Positions 12,149-23,198 of a DNA stretch of 64,000 nucleotides are shown in pieces. The position numbers and the translations under genes are program-made. The notes beneath the pieces were generated by a model. That model was not told where the DNA came from. It made no database searches and saw only the letters and a list, made by a program, of their open reading frames with translations. Source of the DNA: Dictyophora rubrovolvata (taxonomy: Eukaryota > Basidiomycota > Agaricomycetes > Phallales > Phallaceae); contig CP114118.1 in NCBI GenBank assembly GCA_029959195.1, forward strand, positions 1,240,001 to 1,304,000, written 5' to 3'. Numbering within the stretch: position 1 is the first letter of the stretch; every line of letters starts with the position of its first letter.

Positions 12149-13096
12149 GAGAAACTATGTGTTCCTCAAAGGACGAGGATGATAAACTGTCAAGAGGTCT
12201 TGTATTGAAACTGCGAGTGTCGAGCGACGAGCGGAGTCGAGAAGCTGTTATTGTGACAACACGTGACATCATTCAATTGGATTGACACTGAGCTTAATTT
12301 ATCATCATAAATCCCCGTGAACAGTTAGAATATATAAGATGACAAGGCATTATTGTCGTATCGACGATTATTCACGATACTTTCACCCCAAGACGAATGA
12401 CGTCGGACCCACGAGGGAGGATCACACGGCACGAGCTTGAGAAGACAATTCTATTATGGTAAAGACAGAGCTGCAGTGCACACTCCATTCATTTGAAATT
12501 AACTCCAGAAAAGAACTCCCAACATCATGCATCATTGGCCAGGGGTGTTTGTCGCAGCGCAGCGCCCAAAGTCAGGCACACACCTGACAGCCAGTATTGC
12601 AGCCGGCGGGTGCGTTGCATGAGGATTTGTTCCTTCTTCGCAGGTCAAAGCTTTACGGGGCATAATTATTCAGGGTTTATGCTGAAGGAAATTGATGCAT
12701 TGATGCATGATTATCACGCGGCTTCACACACGTCACAGCTACATAGCGAACTTGCCAACCCATTTACCTTGGTGCACAGAAATGAAGGTTGGAAGTCATG
12801 ATAGTGTTGCCGGTAAGTACACACGCCGCTCGAAATGTTAACCACGTGGCTATGAACGAGCGGCTCTTACTAGCTGTTACTCAAACCGTGCAGGACGGCA
12901 ACGATGATGGTGAGATTCCGGTGCGGGTCTTTTAATTACATACTCATTTTCCTTCCCTTATTTTTCAGATCTTGGCGGAGGCAATATATTCTTCTGATGT
13001 TAAGGGACAAGCGGCAAACCGGTCTAACGTGCTTTAAAAACCGGTTGTTTTGCTCATCACCATCACTCTCCATCCCCTCTTTCACTTTTCAGCAAC
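12149..13096. other. intergenic region between divergent Ku70 and aquaporin genes
   Basis: 948 bp between two divergent start codons. It holds a TGACGTCG element near 12400 (CRE/ATF-like core) and a CACGTGAC E-box-like site near 12265. The open frame at 12493-12801 begins at TTG and has no recognisable content. Promoter function is inferred from position only. Confidence 0.4.
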
Positions 13097-15036
13097 ATGG
13101 GTTTTTCTAAAAATCCTCAAACAGGTTATACACACTTGCTTGATGTAGGTTTCACATAACCACTGCAGCTTGTCTCTCAGGGGACTTATTTTTTTTAAGG
13201 TTGTCGAACGACCCAAATGGCTTCAAGGTACTCACTCAATCTTTGCTTCCAGTAACAAGATGCTTAACGCCTCTTTTGGCGTTGTACAGAATGGGAAAGA
13301 CTGCGGTGACTAGAATTTATCCTTTTGTTATTATTCACGTTTTTAAATTGGTTTATTAGCCACGGCCGACTTCATTGGCTTATGGAGGGCATCGGTGAAT
13401 TTGTATAGCACGCCCTCTTCTCTCTCAAAAGAATGCAACTTTGAGGCTTCCATTTAGACCGGTGTATTTTTCTACGTCTATTGCGGCGTTGGTGCCACCG
13501 CTGCATACAATATCAGTAATCTGAGTAAGCTGACTGGTGTTGGCTGTGAGGAGTCTTTTTTGCAGAATGGTAGAGATCGTATAATCATTCTCTGATTATT
13601 TTCTCCTAGCCCTCTTGAACATCGGTCTTGCCTACGCACTTGGGATCGTCACTGCCGTCGCTATTGCGGGTTCGAATTCAGGTGGTCATTTCAATCCTTG
13701 CGTGACAATTTCACATGCAGTATGGCACGGTTTTCCCTGGCGGAAAGTATTGCCGTACGTCTCTTCTTTCTTTACTATAGATCCCTTGTGGGGTTTCTCT
13801 GTTAACATCTTACACAAGCTTCATATTTTGGCAAATATTGGGCGCATAGTAAGTGAAGCTTGGCTCTCATCTAATATTCCTTTCTTTCGCTCAATCTTAA
13901 TCAAAAAGTTTTGCATGCTTTTTGGTATACGGACAGGTTCGTTTTCATTAAGATTGACGTGGACCATCTCCTTATCGACTGTATACGCTAATTCAGTACC
14001 GAACAACATTGCGGGTACACTCCTTCCACTCTTCGGCGAGGGCAATTTGAGTAACACTGTGCTATTTAGGAACTGGAGGCAGCACTCATTGCGACTAACA
14101 TGTATGACGAAGTCCAATTCACACCCAACGGCATAGCCGGAATTTTTGCCTTGTATACTCAACAGGGGGCCAACCTTCGAGACGTGTTTATGAATGAATT
14201 TTTTGTTGTAAGCCTTGATCCTCACACAATATACTATTTAGCACTAACATAATAAATATCTTTCTAGGACTTTTTTTTGGCGTAAATCCCTTTTTCTGTG
14301 AGAAACGTTCCTAGCTCATTGACACCGCTCAAATTTAGACTGATTATCTGGTATATTTTAATTCTTGGTGACGTTTTCGTTTCTTAACATAACTTTAGGG
14401 GGGCCATGGATCCCACCAACTTCTTTGTTCCTCCTCCTGTCGCCCCATGGATCATCGGATTGGCTTAGTACGTAAATCTTCTCGAAGCCTTGAACCTTTT
14501 CATTAGCTTGGAAGCTAGTGCTGTAATGATTTGGGACTTCGCTCCTGCTGCTTGTAAGTGGCCAAATTTACATGGTGTCCCCCTCAAGAATGACTTAAAT
14601 ATCGTACCTTAAAGTGTCTGCCAACACAGCAAGAGATGTTGGGGCGTACGTTCTTAATCTAACTTGTTTTGTTCAGTTCATAATTTTACAGTCGACTTAT
14701 GGCAATCACCATTTGGGGTACCAAAGCAAATGGTGGCAAATACGCTGCTATCTCAGCTCTTACCAACATCCCCGCCACCCTTCTCGCTACGTTAGTGTAT
14801 GAAATCGTTTTTACAGATTCTAGCAGAGGTATTGATTTTATTTTTGGTAATCAGTCGCCCTAATTTTTATTCTTTCTTTCCTTTTTTTTTCAGTACTTCC
14901 CATGGCCCAACAAGATTTTCTTGACGGGCATAAAGCTCACCTTGATCATGTTAGTCTTGGCGTCGGTAATCGTGTTAGTTCCACAAACCATAGTTCGATC
15001 GAGAAGGCTTCCCTCCATGCTATGGACGGTGTATAA
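13097..15036 (+). CDS. aquaporin / aquaglyceroporin-like MIP channel with NPC and NTA motifs
   Basis: Major intrinsic protein: a six-helix membrane channel for water or small neutral solutes. Spliced blocks: VVERPKWLQ, HGRLHWLMEGIGEF, TGVFFYVYCGVGATAAYNIS (13450-13520), LLNIGLAYALGIVTAVAIAG, SGGHFNPCVTISHAVWHGFP (first selectivity loop, 13680-13735), NGIAGIFALYTQQGANLRDV (14130-14185), LDPTNFFVPPPVAPWIIGLA (14407-14468), SANTARDVGA (second loop, near 14615-14645), ITIWGTKANGGKYAAISALT (14705-14763), NIPATLLATLVYE, and a hydrophilic tail ending HAMDGV, TAA at 15034-15036. The two pore motifs are NPC and NTA instead of NPA and NPA. The start at 13097 (MGFSKNPQ) is tentative because the first intron phase is not certain. 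About eight introns. Confidence 0.85.
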
Positions 15037-15240
15037 ATGATACAGACGATATACATGGAAATACTGTGTTTCACAGGATTATTGAATTTTTCTCTTGAAT
15101 GTCGTGACAAATATTATTCCCTACCTATGTTGTTGATATGGAAAGTAAGACAGTTTCGTATCCCTGCAAATCCATGTGTCGCAAAATCCAATCTGACCGA
15201 GCCTGAGGGTCCTGATGGTGACCGACTGGAGTGATCCCAC

Positions 15241-15385
15241 GAGTATGTTAATATCTACTGACGGACCCAGTGTCCAGTGATGGCCAGCGATGGCCATTAT
15301 TGGAAATCAATGATAAATAATGATTTTAAAATTAATAATAAATAGAATCCAATTTTAACTCACACCCTCAGGTTGTCCGGACTCA
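15241..15385 (+). repeat. short dispersed repeat, copy 1
   Basis: A block of about 145 bp beginning GAGTATGTTAATATCTACTG and ending GTTGTCCGGACTC matches a second copy at 31178-31324 at most positions (small gap near the TGATGG repeat). AT-rich core with TAATAATAAAT runs, no coding capacity. It begins 205 bp after the aquaporin stop. See the better-bounded copy at 31.2 kb. Confidence 0.7.
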
Positions 15386-16302
15386 GTACATGCACATCTA
15401 CTGCCGTAGATACCGGTCTTCACTGGCCATCGTCATGACCCAGTAGATTGGTCTGCAATGTACACTGTCATCCAATGAGCAAGGAACGGTCGTGTTCCCC
15501 GCCATCGTTTATTTTTAAAATTTAGTACGCGTTGCTGAGTATTATTAGAACTCAGTATATAGCACATTGGCGGACACAACAGTGTCTGCTGATAATCATT
15601 GAATATAATGGTATTTATTGTTGATTAATTCAATAAAACCTGATGAGCAAGTTCAATATTCCACATTGGGGCCCAATGTGGACATAGCGTGAAACACCAT
15701 ACTATCTTGAACTACATTACCATCCAAAGTAAAGGTACACTGGTCAAGAAAATTTACCATTGGTTTACTGGCACAACCATAATTCTCCATTGTGATAGCA
15801 TCAAAGCTTTGTTGGAGAATGACAATATTTATTATAAGCTGCAATGTACCACAATGTATTACACAAGTAATCAGAAGTATATGATGATGATTTCCATGAG
15901 GGCTGGTGTTTCACAATGTCATTGTATGGAAAGAATCCAATAAAAATTAGTGTGGAATTGTGGTATATGCTGACTTCTACTGGAAACAATGACAGGGATG
16001 GGGACTATTAAATGTGAAATAAAAAATGGACAAGGGGGGGAACCAAACTAGCAACCTCACCCATACTCACACAGATTCTCACCACTTCACTATGGCGGAC
16101 TTCTACAATGAGCTCTTTGTTTGATATTAAGTACGTATAATTCCTAAAGTATGACACAAAAAAAAGTAAATTAATCAATGTTCTTTCAGATATAAACTAC
16201 AAAAAAAAATCAGGAGCACATCAGTAGCACATTATTGTCAACAAAGTGTATTGGCAACCAAAAAAAAACAGCAGGGCACAATGCAAATACACGGTGTCAT
16301 GC
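15386..16302. other. AT-rich non-coding stretch with degenerate repeats
   Basis: No supported gene. It contains an exact inverted repeat CCACATTGG-GGC-CCAATGTGG at 15661-15681, a short open frame on each strand without recognisable content, and a tRNA-like block at 16028-16100. The flanking homopolymer runs (A-rich near 16160-16270) fit decayed repeat tails. Confidence 0.4.
16028..16100 (-). repeat. tRNA-like block, possible SINE head
   Basis: Read on the minus strand, a 73-nt block starts GTCCGCCATAGTGAAGTGGT and ends in GTTTGGTTCCCCCCC. TAGTGAAGTGGT fits the polymerase III A box, and the GTTTGGTTCC part resembles a worn B box at the expected distance. The acceptor-stem halves do not pair, so it is not a functional tRNA. 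A tRNA-derived SINE head is the likeliest reading, but only one copy was seen here. Confidence 0.3.
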
Positions 16303-16454
16303 ACCAAAATCTATATTTGGCAAAAATTAGGTAAATGTTCCGAAGGTTCTCTAATCCCACGATATGTCCCTCGGAGCTTGAATTCACTTTTGCAACTACC
16401 CAAAACCCACGTCCAAACATTTTTTTTTATCCCAAAAACATTGATACAAAAGAT

Positions 16455-16745
16455 ATGTCCTCACTCCAAATTCACTCTTCTCATTCCCTGCCATCCCTTT
16501 GCACTCCTTTTATTGATGACTCTGATTGTTTTCGTTTTGTCCCTCCTACTCCTGATATCAATCTCTGTGATTTGGACACTCAGTACTACGTCTACTTCAC
16601 ATTCTATATGCACCTCAACCTCGATCCCTCTACCTTATTATCATTATACCTGAACCCCATTATTATTGGTCGATATAAAGCTTCAGATCTGATCTCATAT
16701 TCAGATGCAGGCAATAAGAAGGTTTCTTTTGGAACACAATTATAG
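16455..16745 (+). CDS. hypothetical frame a in the 1.7 kb repeat unit
   Basis: 96 codons beginning MSSLQIHSSHSLPSLCTPF. Its partner in copy 2 (39765-39475) has the same length with only a few substitutions (Pro/Ser, Ser/Pro and Tyr/His changes among them). Rich in Tyr, Asp and Leu. Not recognised. The next frame follows in phase after a short gap in both copies, so a and b may be parts of one protein or be joined by splicing. Confidence 0.3.
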   Translation: MSSLQIHSSHSLPSLCTPFIDDSDCFRFVPPTPDINLCDLDTQYYVYFTFYMHLNLDPSTLLSLYLNPIIIGRYKASDLISYSDAGNKKVSFGTQL

Positions 16746-16772
16746 TTAGAAGGATATGAAGAATGGTTTGTT

Positions 16773-17123
16773 GTGGTAAATATGTACACAATTCACATAG
16801 GTCTACTGGACACAGTTACTAGGATATGGGCTACTGCTGAACACGGACATGCATTCTGGCACATTGTATTTGATGTCCCTTATTCATGGATCCATTGCCG
16901 ATATTGGCACATGCCAGAACCTGAATTTTTCCTTCCTTTCTATGATTCTGGTACTCCACAATTTCCCATGACTCCTAAACCTCCTATCTCCTCTTTTGAT
17001 CCTCCCACCAAACCTTCATCACCTTCTTTTCGTCCTACGACTCCTGTTTCTACTGTCCCCAAGCTACATCGACTTCGGAAATTCTGTTCAGCTATATTTA
17101 AGACATCTGGGATAACACCATAG
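16773..17123 (+). CDS. hypothetical frame b, proline-rich C-terminus
   Basis: 116 codons, MVNMYTIHIGLLDTVTRIW at the start, an aromatic middle (HAFWHIVFDVPYSWIHCRYW) and a Pro/Ser-rich tail with repeats of the type PKPPISSFDPPTKPSSPSF before a basic end (KLHRLRKF). The copy at 39447-39097 encodes the identical 116 residues, so the duplication is recent or the frame is under constraint. No family recognised. Confidence 0.4.
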   Translation: MVNMYTIHIGLLDTVTRIWATAEHGHAFWHIVFDVPYSWIHCRYWHMPEPEFFLPFYDSGTPQFPMTPKPPISSFDPPTKPSSPSFRPTTPVSTVPKLHRLRKFCSAIFKTSGITP

Positions 17124-17515
17124 GAAGTACTTCATTTGAATAATCAGGACTAATTAAAACAAAAAACAAGGACTTCTTTATTTTTTTATTCCCCTCTTTT
17201 GTTGTCTTGTTTCTTTTCTTTCAGAGTCTAAATTAATTCCATCCTTTCTTATCCTTCTCTTCCATCATGAGCTTCGTGCAACCTCTTGGCTACGAATCAC
17301 TTGCCCTCACTTCCTTCCTTCCTTACCCCTTTTATCCTTTTACAGGGATAACTTTGGATGAATGATATGCTAACTTCGTATCAACAATACGGATTTATCA
17401 CATCTCTGGTACAAACATCAAGGTAGACAGAAGTACGTTATGGCCGCATTCTCTAGTCCCCATTCAAGAATACCAGGTACCCTATGAGAAACTGGAATTC
17501 CCAGAGAATCCAAAA

Positions 17516-17812
17516 GTGAATGAAATAATCCATATCAACATACTCGCTCGTTCATATGAATTGGTTTGGGTTTGCCAGTTTCATCGTAGCGAACAACCTG
17601 TTTGGTGGTTCATATTCTATCGACCACTTCTTTATCACAATGAATTTCTTTTCATAGATGCTCCCACTAATGTGATCGACAATCATCCTACCCCTGACTA
17701 CTGTCTACTAGAGGTTGATACTTCCCAACCGCTTCCCGAGTACCTTGAGCAAAGACCTTTAGTTCTATATGATTGGAGCTCTTTAACAAGAGTTCAACAA
17801 CAAAATACGTGA
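17516..17812 (+). CDS. hypothetical frame c in the 1.7 kb repeat unit
   Basis: 98 codons, MNEIIHINILARSYELVWVC at the start, rich in Trp, His and Tyr (QPVWWFIFYRPLLYHNEF). The copy-2 version (38704-38372) differs at three residues in the shared part and runs 12 codons longer because its last codons differ. Upstream in-phase sequence (VDRSTLWPHSLVPIQEYQVP near 17420-17480) suggests that the real exon starts earlier. Not recognised. Confidence 0.35.
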   Translation: MNEIIHINILARSYELVWVCQFHRSEQPVWWFIFYRPLLYHNEFLFIDAPTNVIDNHPTPDYCLLEVDTSQPLPEYLEQRPLVLYDWSSLTRVQQQNT

Positions 17813-18599
17813 ATACATATGGCAGTGGCGAACGCACATTGTTTCCGAGGTTAAAGGAAGGAGATGAAGATCGAAATTCTGAGGCTGTGAAGCGCTTATC
17901 AATGGTGATGTCTATTTTGGGAAAATTAGTAAGGATGAATAAAATGACCTCCTATCCTCATCGTTTTCTTTCTTGTTTGCTCCTTTTTCTTTCCTTTTGT
18001 ACTTGTATTAATTCTAAATCCATTCTTTTGTGTTGCTCCTTTCTTTCTTTTTGTTTTGTCATCACCTTGAAATTCTTTTGTTCGCTCTTTATAATAGTAT
18101 AGACTCACTGACTCATATGCCCCTTTTTTTTATTATTACTCGCTTTTCTCTTTGTTTCTTTTTCTTCTTTATTACAAATCTGGCTCACAATTACTAATTG
18201 TATTGCCACTCAAAGTCCAAAAACATTCTTATTGTTCCAAAATGTATAAATACTGCATGTAAATACCTGTAACAGCAGCAATACCTAAGTTGGTTTGACT
18301 CAAGTTTAAGTTTGTGGTTTTTGTTTAGTGTTTTTGGTTTTGCCTCTTGTCTATCTCTACGCTTACATCTTTACCTTTGGAAAACTCTGAAACTGTACAT
18401 TTCGGAGTATAAACTTGCAATCTGAGTTATCGTGATTATCATACTTTGCCTCACAAGCAACCCTTGATTTGTTAACAGTAACTGTCTTTTGGTTGTTATT
18501 ATTTGTTGTTGTTTCCATCACCTCCCCCCCTATTTCGTACTAAGCAGCACCTGGACTCACTCCATGGAGATTGACTACCTCACTCATTCTTTTTTTTTG

Positions 18600-20817
18600 T
18601 GTATTTCACTAGGTGTATTATTTTCCTTTTGCACATAGTAAAGCTTACAGCACTTCCAATGTTTGGTCTGAGTAAAAAGGACACCTTGTTCATCTGGTCC
18701 GACAATTGTCAGCAAGCCTTTGATGCATTCAAGCTCTCAATCACTTCAGCTCCCATCTTGCTCATCCCAGACCCTGCTAAACCCTACAAAGTTGAGGCAG
18801 ACAGCTCCAACTTTGCTTCTGACACGGTTCTCTCGCAGTTATCAGACAAGGATGGTAAATGGCACCCAGTCGTGTTCTTCTCAAAAGCCCTGAGCCCTAT
18901 AGAACACAACTACAAGATTCATGACAAGGAAATGCTGGCGATAATTCGAGCCTTGAAAGAATGGTGGCACTTTCTCAAAGGCGCAAGTCACCCCATTAAC
19001 ATTCGCACTGACCATAAGAACTTGGAGTACTTTATGACCACTCACAACCTCAATCGTCGACAAGCTTGGTGGTCAGTCTATCTTGCTCGATTCGACTTCA
19101 CCCTCCAGCACATCCCGGGTAAGTCAATGGGGAAGCCCGACAGCCTCTCTCGACATGCAGATCACGGATCGGGAAAGGATGACAACCAAGGGATCACCCT
19201 TATCCAACCCGAGATGTTTGCAATCAATGCCCTGCAAACATTCCATATCCAAGGAGAAGAGGAAGACTTCCTATGTCAGATTCACAAGGCCAATCGAGAA
19301 GGCAAGCATGAGGATAGCGTCTCCAAAGCCATCACTTCTCTTTGAGCTCTCGGTAGTCGTTCGGTGCATACCAGTGAATGGTCTGAAGATCAGGATGTTC
19401 TCTACTACTGTGGTAAGATCTATGTTCCCAATGTCGAGGATCTACAACGAGAAATCATTGCATGTCATCATGATACCAAAGTTGGTAGTCACCCTGGTTG
19501 TTTCAAAACTCTGGAACTGGTCTCTCGAACCTTTTGGTGGCCGGGTGTGTCTCGGTACATCCAACGATACGTCGAAGCTTGCGATCTCTGCTTGTGTACG
19601 AAAATAGCTCACCATGCACCCTTTGGCAAGTTGCGCCCCACCGAGACACCACACTGTCCTTGGGAGTTTATATTTGTCGATTTTATCGTTGAACTCCCAG
19701 AATCTAATGGGTATGATGTGATCCTCTCTGTGATAGATTCACTAACCAAATGAGTTCATTTCATTCCCACATTCACCACTATCAATGCATCTGGTCTCGC
19801 GAGTCTATACCTGCAACATGTGTGGAAGCTGCATGGCCTCCCTGACAAGATCATTTCCGACAAGGGGCCACAGTTTGTGGCACACTTCATGAAGGAACTC
19901 TCTCGACTCCTTGGCATTCGACTTGCCACATCCACAGCCTACCATCCCCAAACCGATGGTCAGACTGAGAGGGTTAATGCAGAAGTTGAACAGTACCTCC
20001 GACTCTTCACCTCGGAATGACAGGATGACTGGGATAGACTACTTCCCATGGCCGAGTTCACATACAACAATCACATGCACTCTGCAACGCAAACAACACC
20101 ATTTGAGTTGGACACAGGCTGTCAACCACATATGGACTTTGAACTTCATATCCCTGAATCAAAGATCAAGTCTGTCAACAAGTTCAAAGACCGTATGTCA
20201 TCGACTATTGAAGAAGCCAGAGCTGCTATCATCAAGGCCAAGGACAACATGGCCAAGTACTACAATCGTAAACAACTCCTAACTCCCCAATATAAGATTG
20301 GTGACAAGGTCTACCTTGATGCCAGTGACATTCGCACTACCAGGTCTTCAGCGAAGTTGTCCCATCGCTTCCTAGGGCCTTTTCCTATAGCAGCAAGAGT
20401 TGGCTCTCATTCGTATCACCTACTCCTACCCAAATCGATGTCACAGCTCCACCCAGCCTTTCATGTTGTGAAGTTATGTCCAAGAACAGAAGATACCATC
20501 CCAGGTTGTCGTTCTTGAATCCCTCCTCCTCCTGAGATTCACGATGATGGAGAACATTATGTTGTGGAAGAGGTCTTGGATAGTCGAGTCCAACAGAGCA
20601 AACTCGAATTTAAGGTTTGTTGGGAAGGTTATGGCCCGGAGCATGATCAATGGGTACCAGAGAAGGACCTTGCAGCCCCCGATCTCTTGGGTAAATTCTA
20701 TCAAGAGCATCCTAATGCACCACATGTGATAAATGGTCTGTTGTTCTGTCCACGGCCAATCCGACCTTGGGAGAAACTGCAGGTGTTGGGTCAATACCTG
20801 GTCGAAGGGGGGGGTGG
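18600..20817 (+). mobile_element. Ty3/Gypsy chromovirus fossil, 3' half of pol
   Basis: LTR retrotransposon remnant lacking gag, protease and most of reverse transcriptase. Parts in order: end of reverse transcriptase and RNase H (about 18650-19300, with IRTDHKNLEYF and DSLSRHAD), integrase zinc finger of the HHCC type (about 19430-19600), integrase core (about 19640-20020, with [13 protein letters not shown]), the C-terminal GPF module (about 20280-20480) and a chromodomain (about 20545-20690, VCWEGYGPEHDQWVPEKDL), which places it among chromoviruses. It ends in a purine-rich tract just before the 3' LTR. It is broken in several places and truncated at the 5' side. The chromodomain in this family targets insertion to heterochromatin. 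Confidence 0.9.
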
Positions 20818-21277
20818 TGTCAGCCTCATCCCCTTATTTTCCTATGTTTATCTTCGGTTCTGGTCTATTTTATTTATTTCCATATTTCTCATATTCTATC
20901 CCATCTCTTGCATTCCCCTCTCCTTCCGTATTCCCATTTTCCCTTCAACAGGCACTGAGCGCCCATTCTCATCAGAGCCGTGGCCTAGGGACCGGCACGT
21001 ATCCATGCCCAGTCCATGAACTGAAGGCCACATGTGGCCTTCGCCATTTTTCATAGTATATAGTTAGTAAGTAGCCCTAGAGGAGGGATTCCTAAGTTTG
21101 TTCTCTTAGGATCCCCTCCCTCTAGGTGAGTTAGTATCTTTCCCAAAATATATTTGCTTAGGATCCCCTCCCTCTAGTCTGAGTGAGTAGCCCTGACACT
21201 ATCCCTAGAGGGAAGATCCTAAGCTTGTTCTCTTAGGTTTTCCTCCCTCTAGATGTGTGCCCTGAGTCGCCCTAACT
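20818..21277 (+). repeat. 3' LTR of the chromovirus fossil
   Basis: Begins TGTCAGCCTCATCCCC directly after a GAAGGGGGGGG-type polypurine tract and ends near GCCCTAAC. The last 200 bp hold a series of inverted blocks (CCTAGAGGAGGG ... CCCTCCCTCTAGG) shared with other LTRs in the window. The 5' part recurs as a fragment at 29515-29815. No matching 5' LTR is present. Confidence 0.75.
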
Positions 21278-21840
21278 GATTAAACATGAAATCTAGTGTC
21301 CTGTTATTGGGGTTGTATGAGCTAGCCTTTCGTGAGGACCACACATTCAAAAACCACCAACATGGTTCTAAAATAAAATATCAATGCTTTCATTGAAGTT
21401 CCTTGATGTTACTGACAGACTTCTGAAGATTCCTGGTGGATTTTCCTGACAAGGGCTCACAACTTCACCAGTCAAGTAAATAAATTTGAACTACCAATTA
21501 CAGTCATTTGCAGTGAACTTTGCACTCCAATAAGTCGCATGTTCACATGCTTTGGAAAAGGTAAGAAAGACCAGGCTATTCTATCTCAATGGCTGATAAA
21601 CCCAGACTCTCTTAGTAAAAGTTATTCTTATTCTATCTGTTGATTTTTTGAGAAAAAAAAAATACCCAAAATATATGTTTTTAAAAGTATAGTCTAATCC
21701 GGCTTTTTAGTGGATGTGAGTTATGTGACATACAGTCACCTCCACTGTGACAACCATCAATGGCTTGTGGTGCCACCATAATCTCAGGATCTTCTTGCTG
21801 TCATTACCCATCTACTCAGTATCTTTGATGTAAGTTATAT
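21278..21840. other. non-coding repeat-derived stretch
   Basis: No gene supported. Sequence between the chromovirus LTR and the Tc1-like transposase remnant; probably holds the 5' end of the Tc1-like element, but I could not mark a terminal inverted repeat. Confidence 0.35.
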
Positions 21841-22916
21841 TTCAGCACTTACTGGTGTAAGTGTATGCAAAATCAAATCAATAAAAACCCAGTTCCAGCA
21901 GTCCAGATCTGTCAGTAGAGTCCCAAAGACACATCATCAGCATTGCCAGCTTGGAACCTCTGAAATCTATGTAAGTCTTCTATCTTTAACATTTTTATTT
22001 TATTAGTTCTCTTATAATTTTGTAGTATCTACTTGGAGCTCTGGCACATACTCCAGATTTTTCACTCAATGAGTTCATAAAGGGCTCTCAACACCATGGT
22101 ATTGATGTATCAAACTCTACTATTTGGCACACTTTGAAAGCTTCTGGGATGAGTGTGAAGAAGATAATGATTAGTATTCTTTCATTTAACATTCATTGAT
22201 TATATTAGGCTTCAAAAGTAGCCACAGATCAATCCACACTGAAGCAGGTGAACTACATTGTACACATTGGAAATAACTTGCTGGAACAACTTGTATTTGT
22301 TGATGAAAGTGTGGTGGACCTTCAGACAATATATAAGAACAAGGCTTGGTCTATTCGTGGTCAGCAGGCATTTTGTAGCACAAGGTTTGTGTGGGGAAAA
22401 AGGTGAGATTGAACATCTTTCTTTTGAGTCATCACTTATGGTTTTCAGATATTCAATCCTTCCTGACTCTCTCTAAATGGTATCCTTGCAGTCAGGATAG
22501 TAGAAGGTTCATTTTCATCAGCTACATTTGGTGTTTTCATCAAGCATCTCCTTGACAATATGAACCCTTTTCCTGGCCCTGACTCTGTCATTATTCTGGA
22601 CAACTGCTGTATTCACAAGAATCTGGAAGTCTTACAGGAAATCATAGACCAGTAAGAAGCAATTCTCATCCAGTACCCATCACTGAAAGCTAGTGGTATG
22701 AAGTATGAATTCCTCTTGCCATACTCCCCAGAATTCAATCCAATTGAGGAGGCTTTTGCCATAATGAAGGCTTATATCCAACGCCATGGAACTGAATTTA
22801 GAGTGGCAATGAATAGAGTAGATGATTTGAAAGCATATAAAGTTTTGTTTGATGCTGTATGGTCCATAACACCTGCACAAGCAGCAGGATTCTATTCACA
22901 TAGTGGTTACATGTAG
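21841..22916 (+). pseudogene. Tc1/mariner-like DDE transposase, decayed, copy 1
   Basis: Transposase of the IS630/Tc1/mariner superfamily. Visible blocks: helix-turn-helix part ISALTGVSVCKIKSIKTQFQ (about 21845-21905), then after an intron YLLGALAHTPDFSLNEF, GIDVSNSTIWHTLKASGMS (22100-22160), catalytic VFVDES (22290-22307), INGILAV-like ALSLNGILAVRIVEGSF (about 22465-22520), second catalytic Asp in VIILDNCCIHKN (22590-22625), and the third acidic site in YSPEFNPIEEAF (22720-22760), ending SHSGYM with TAG at 22914-22916. Three or four short introns fit GT-AG. One in-frame TAA lies after EIIDQ near 22650, so the copy is probably inactive. A related copy runs on the minus strand at 28970-29450. 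Confidence 0.85.
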
Positions 22917-23198
22917 TACTATAAATAAGTACTTTAGTATGGTCTCTAAGATTTTTTGTTGTGTTTTTTTTTGAATTTTCTTTACAACATGCTTGACCTG
23001 CATGTATAAGATTTGACAAGTTTGCTAAATGTGATATACACAAATATTGTTGGGAAACACATGAATCAATGTAGGGGACTAATTTATGAGCATTGGCTGT
23101 ACCAGCAAACCATTTGGTCATGTTCAGTAAACCAAGTCATGATGTCTGGAAACTTTGTAGGATTGTTTGTTGAATTCATCCTCGGAAGGATCAGATGA

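Larger units (their letters stand above)
16303..18089 (+). repeat. 1.7 kb repeat unit of unknown type, copy 1 (inverted partner at 38.2-39.9 kb)
   Basis: This block matches, in reverse complement, 38220-39923 at very high identity from CACCAAAATCTATATTTGGC to the TTCTTTTGTTC-CTTTATA end. Copy 1 holds about 90 bp (around 17850-17945) that copy 2 lacks. The unit carries three open frames in one direction (16455-16745, 16773-17123, 17516-17812), pyrimidine-rich spacers and no terminal repeat or target duplication that I could find. It is not assigned to any mobile-element class. Confidence 0.85.

Noticed and set aside
12493-12801. 102-codon frame between Ku70 and aquaporin
   Set aside because: Begins at TTG, no recognisable content, sits in a shared promoter region.
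16028-16100. Functional tRNA gene
   Set aside because: A and B boxes are present in worn form but the acceptor and anticodon stems do not pair.
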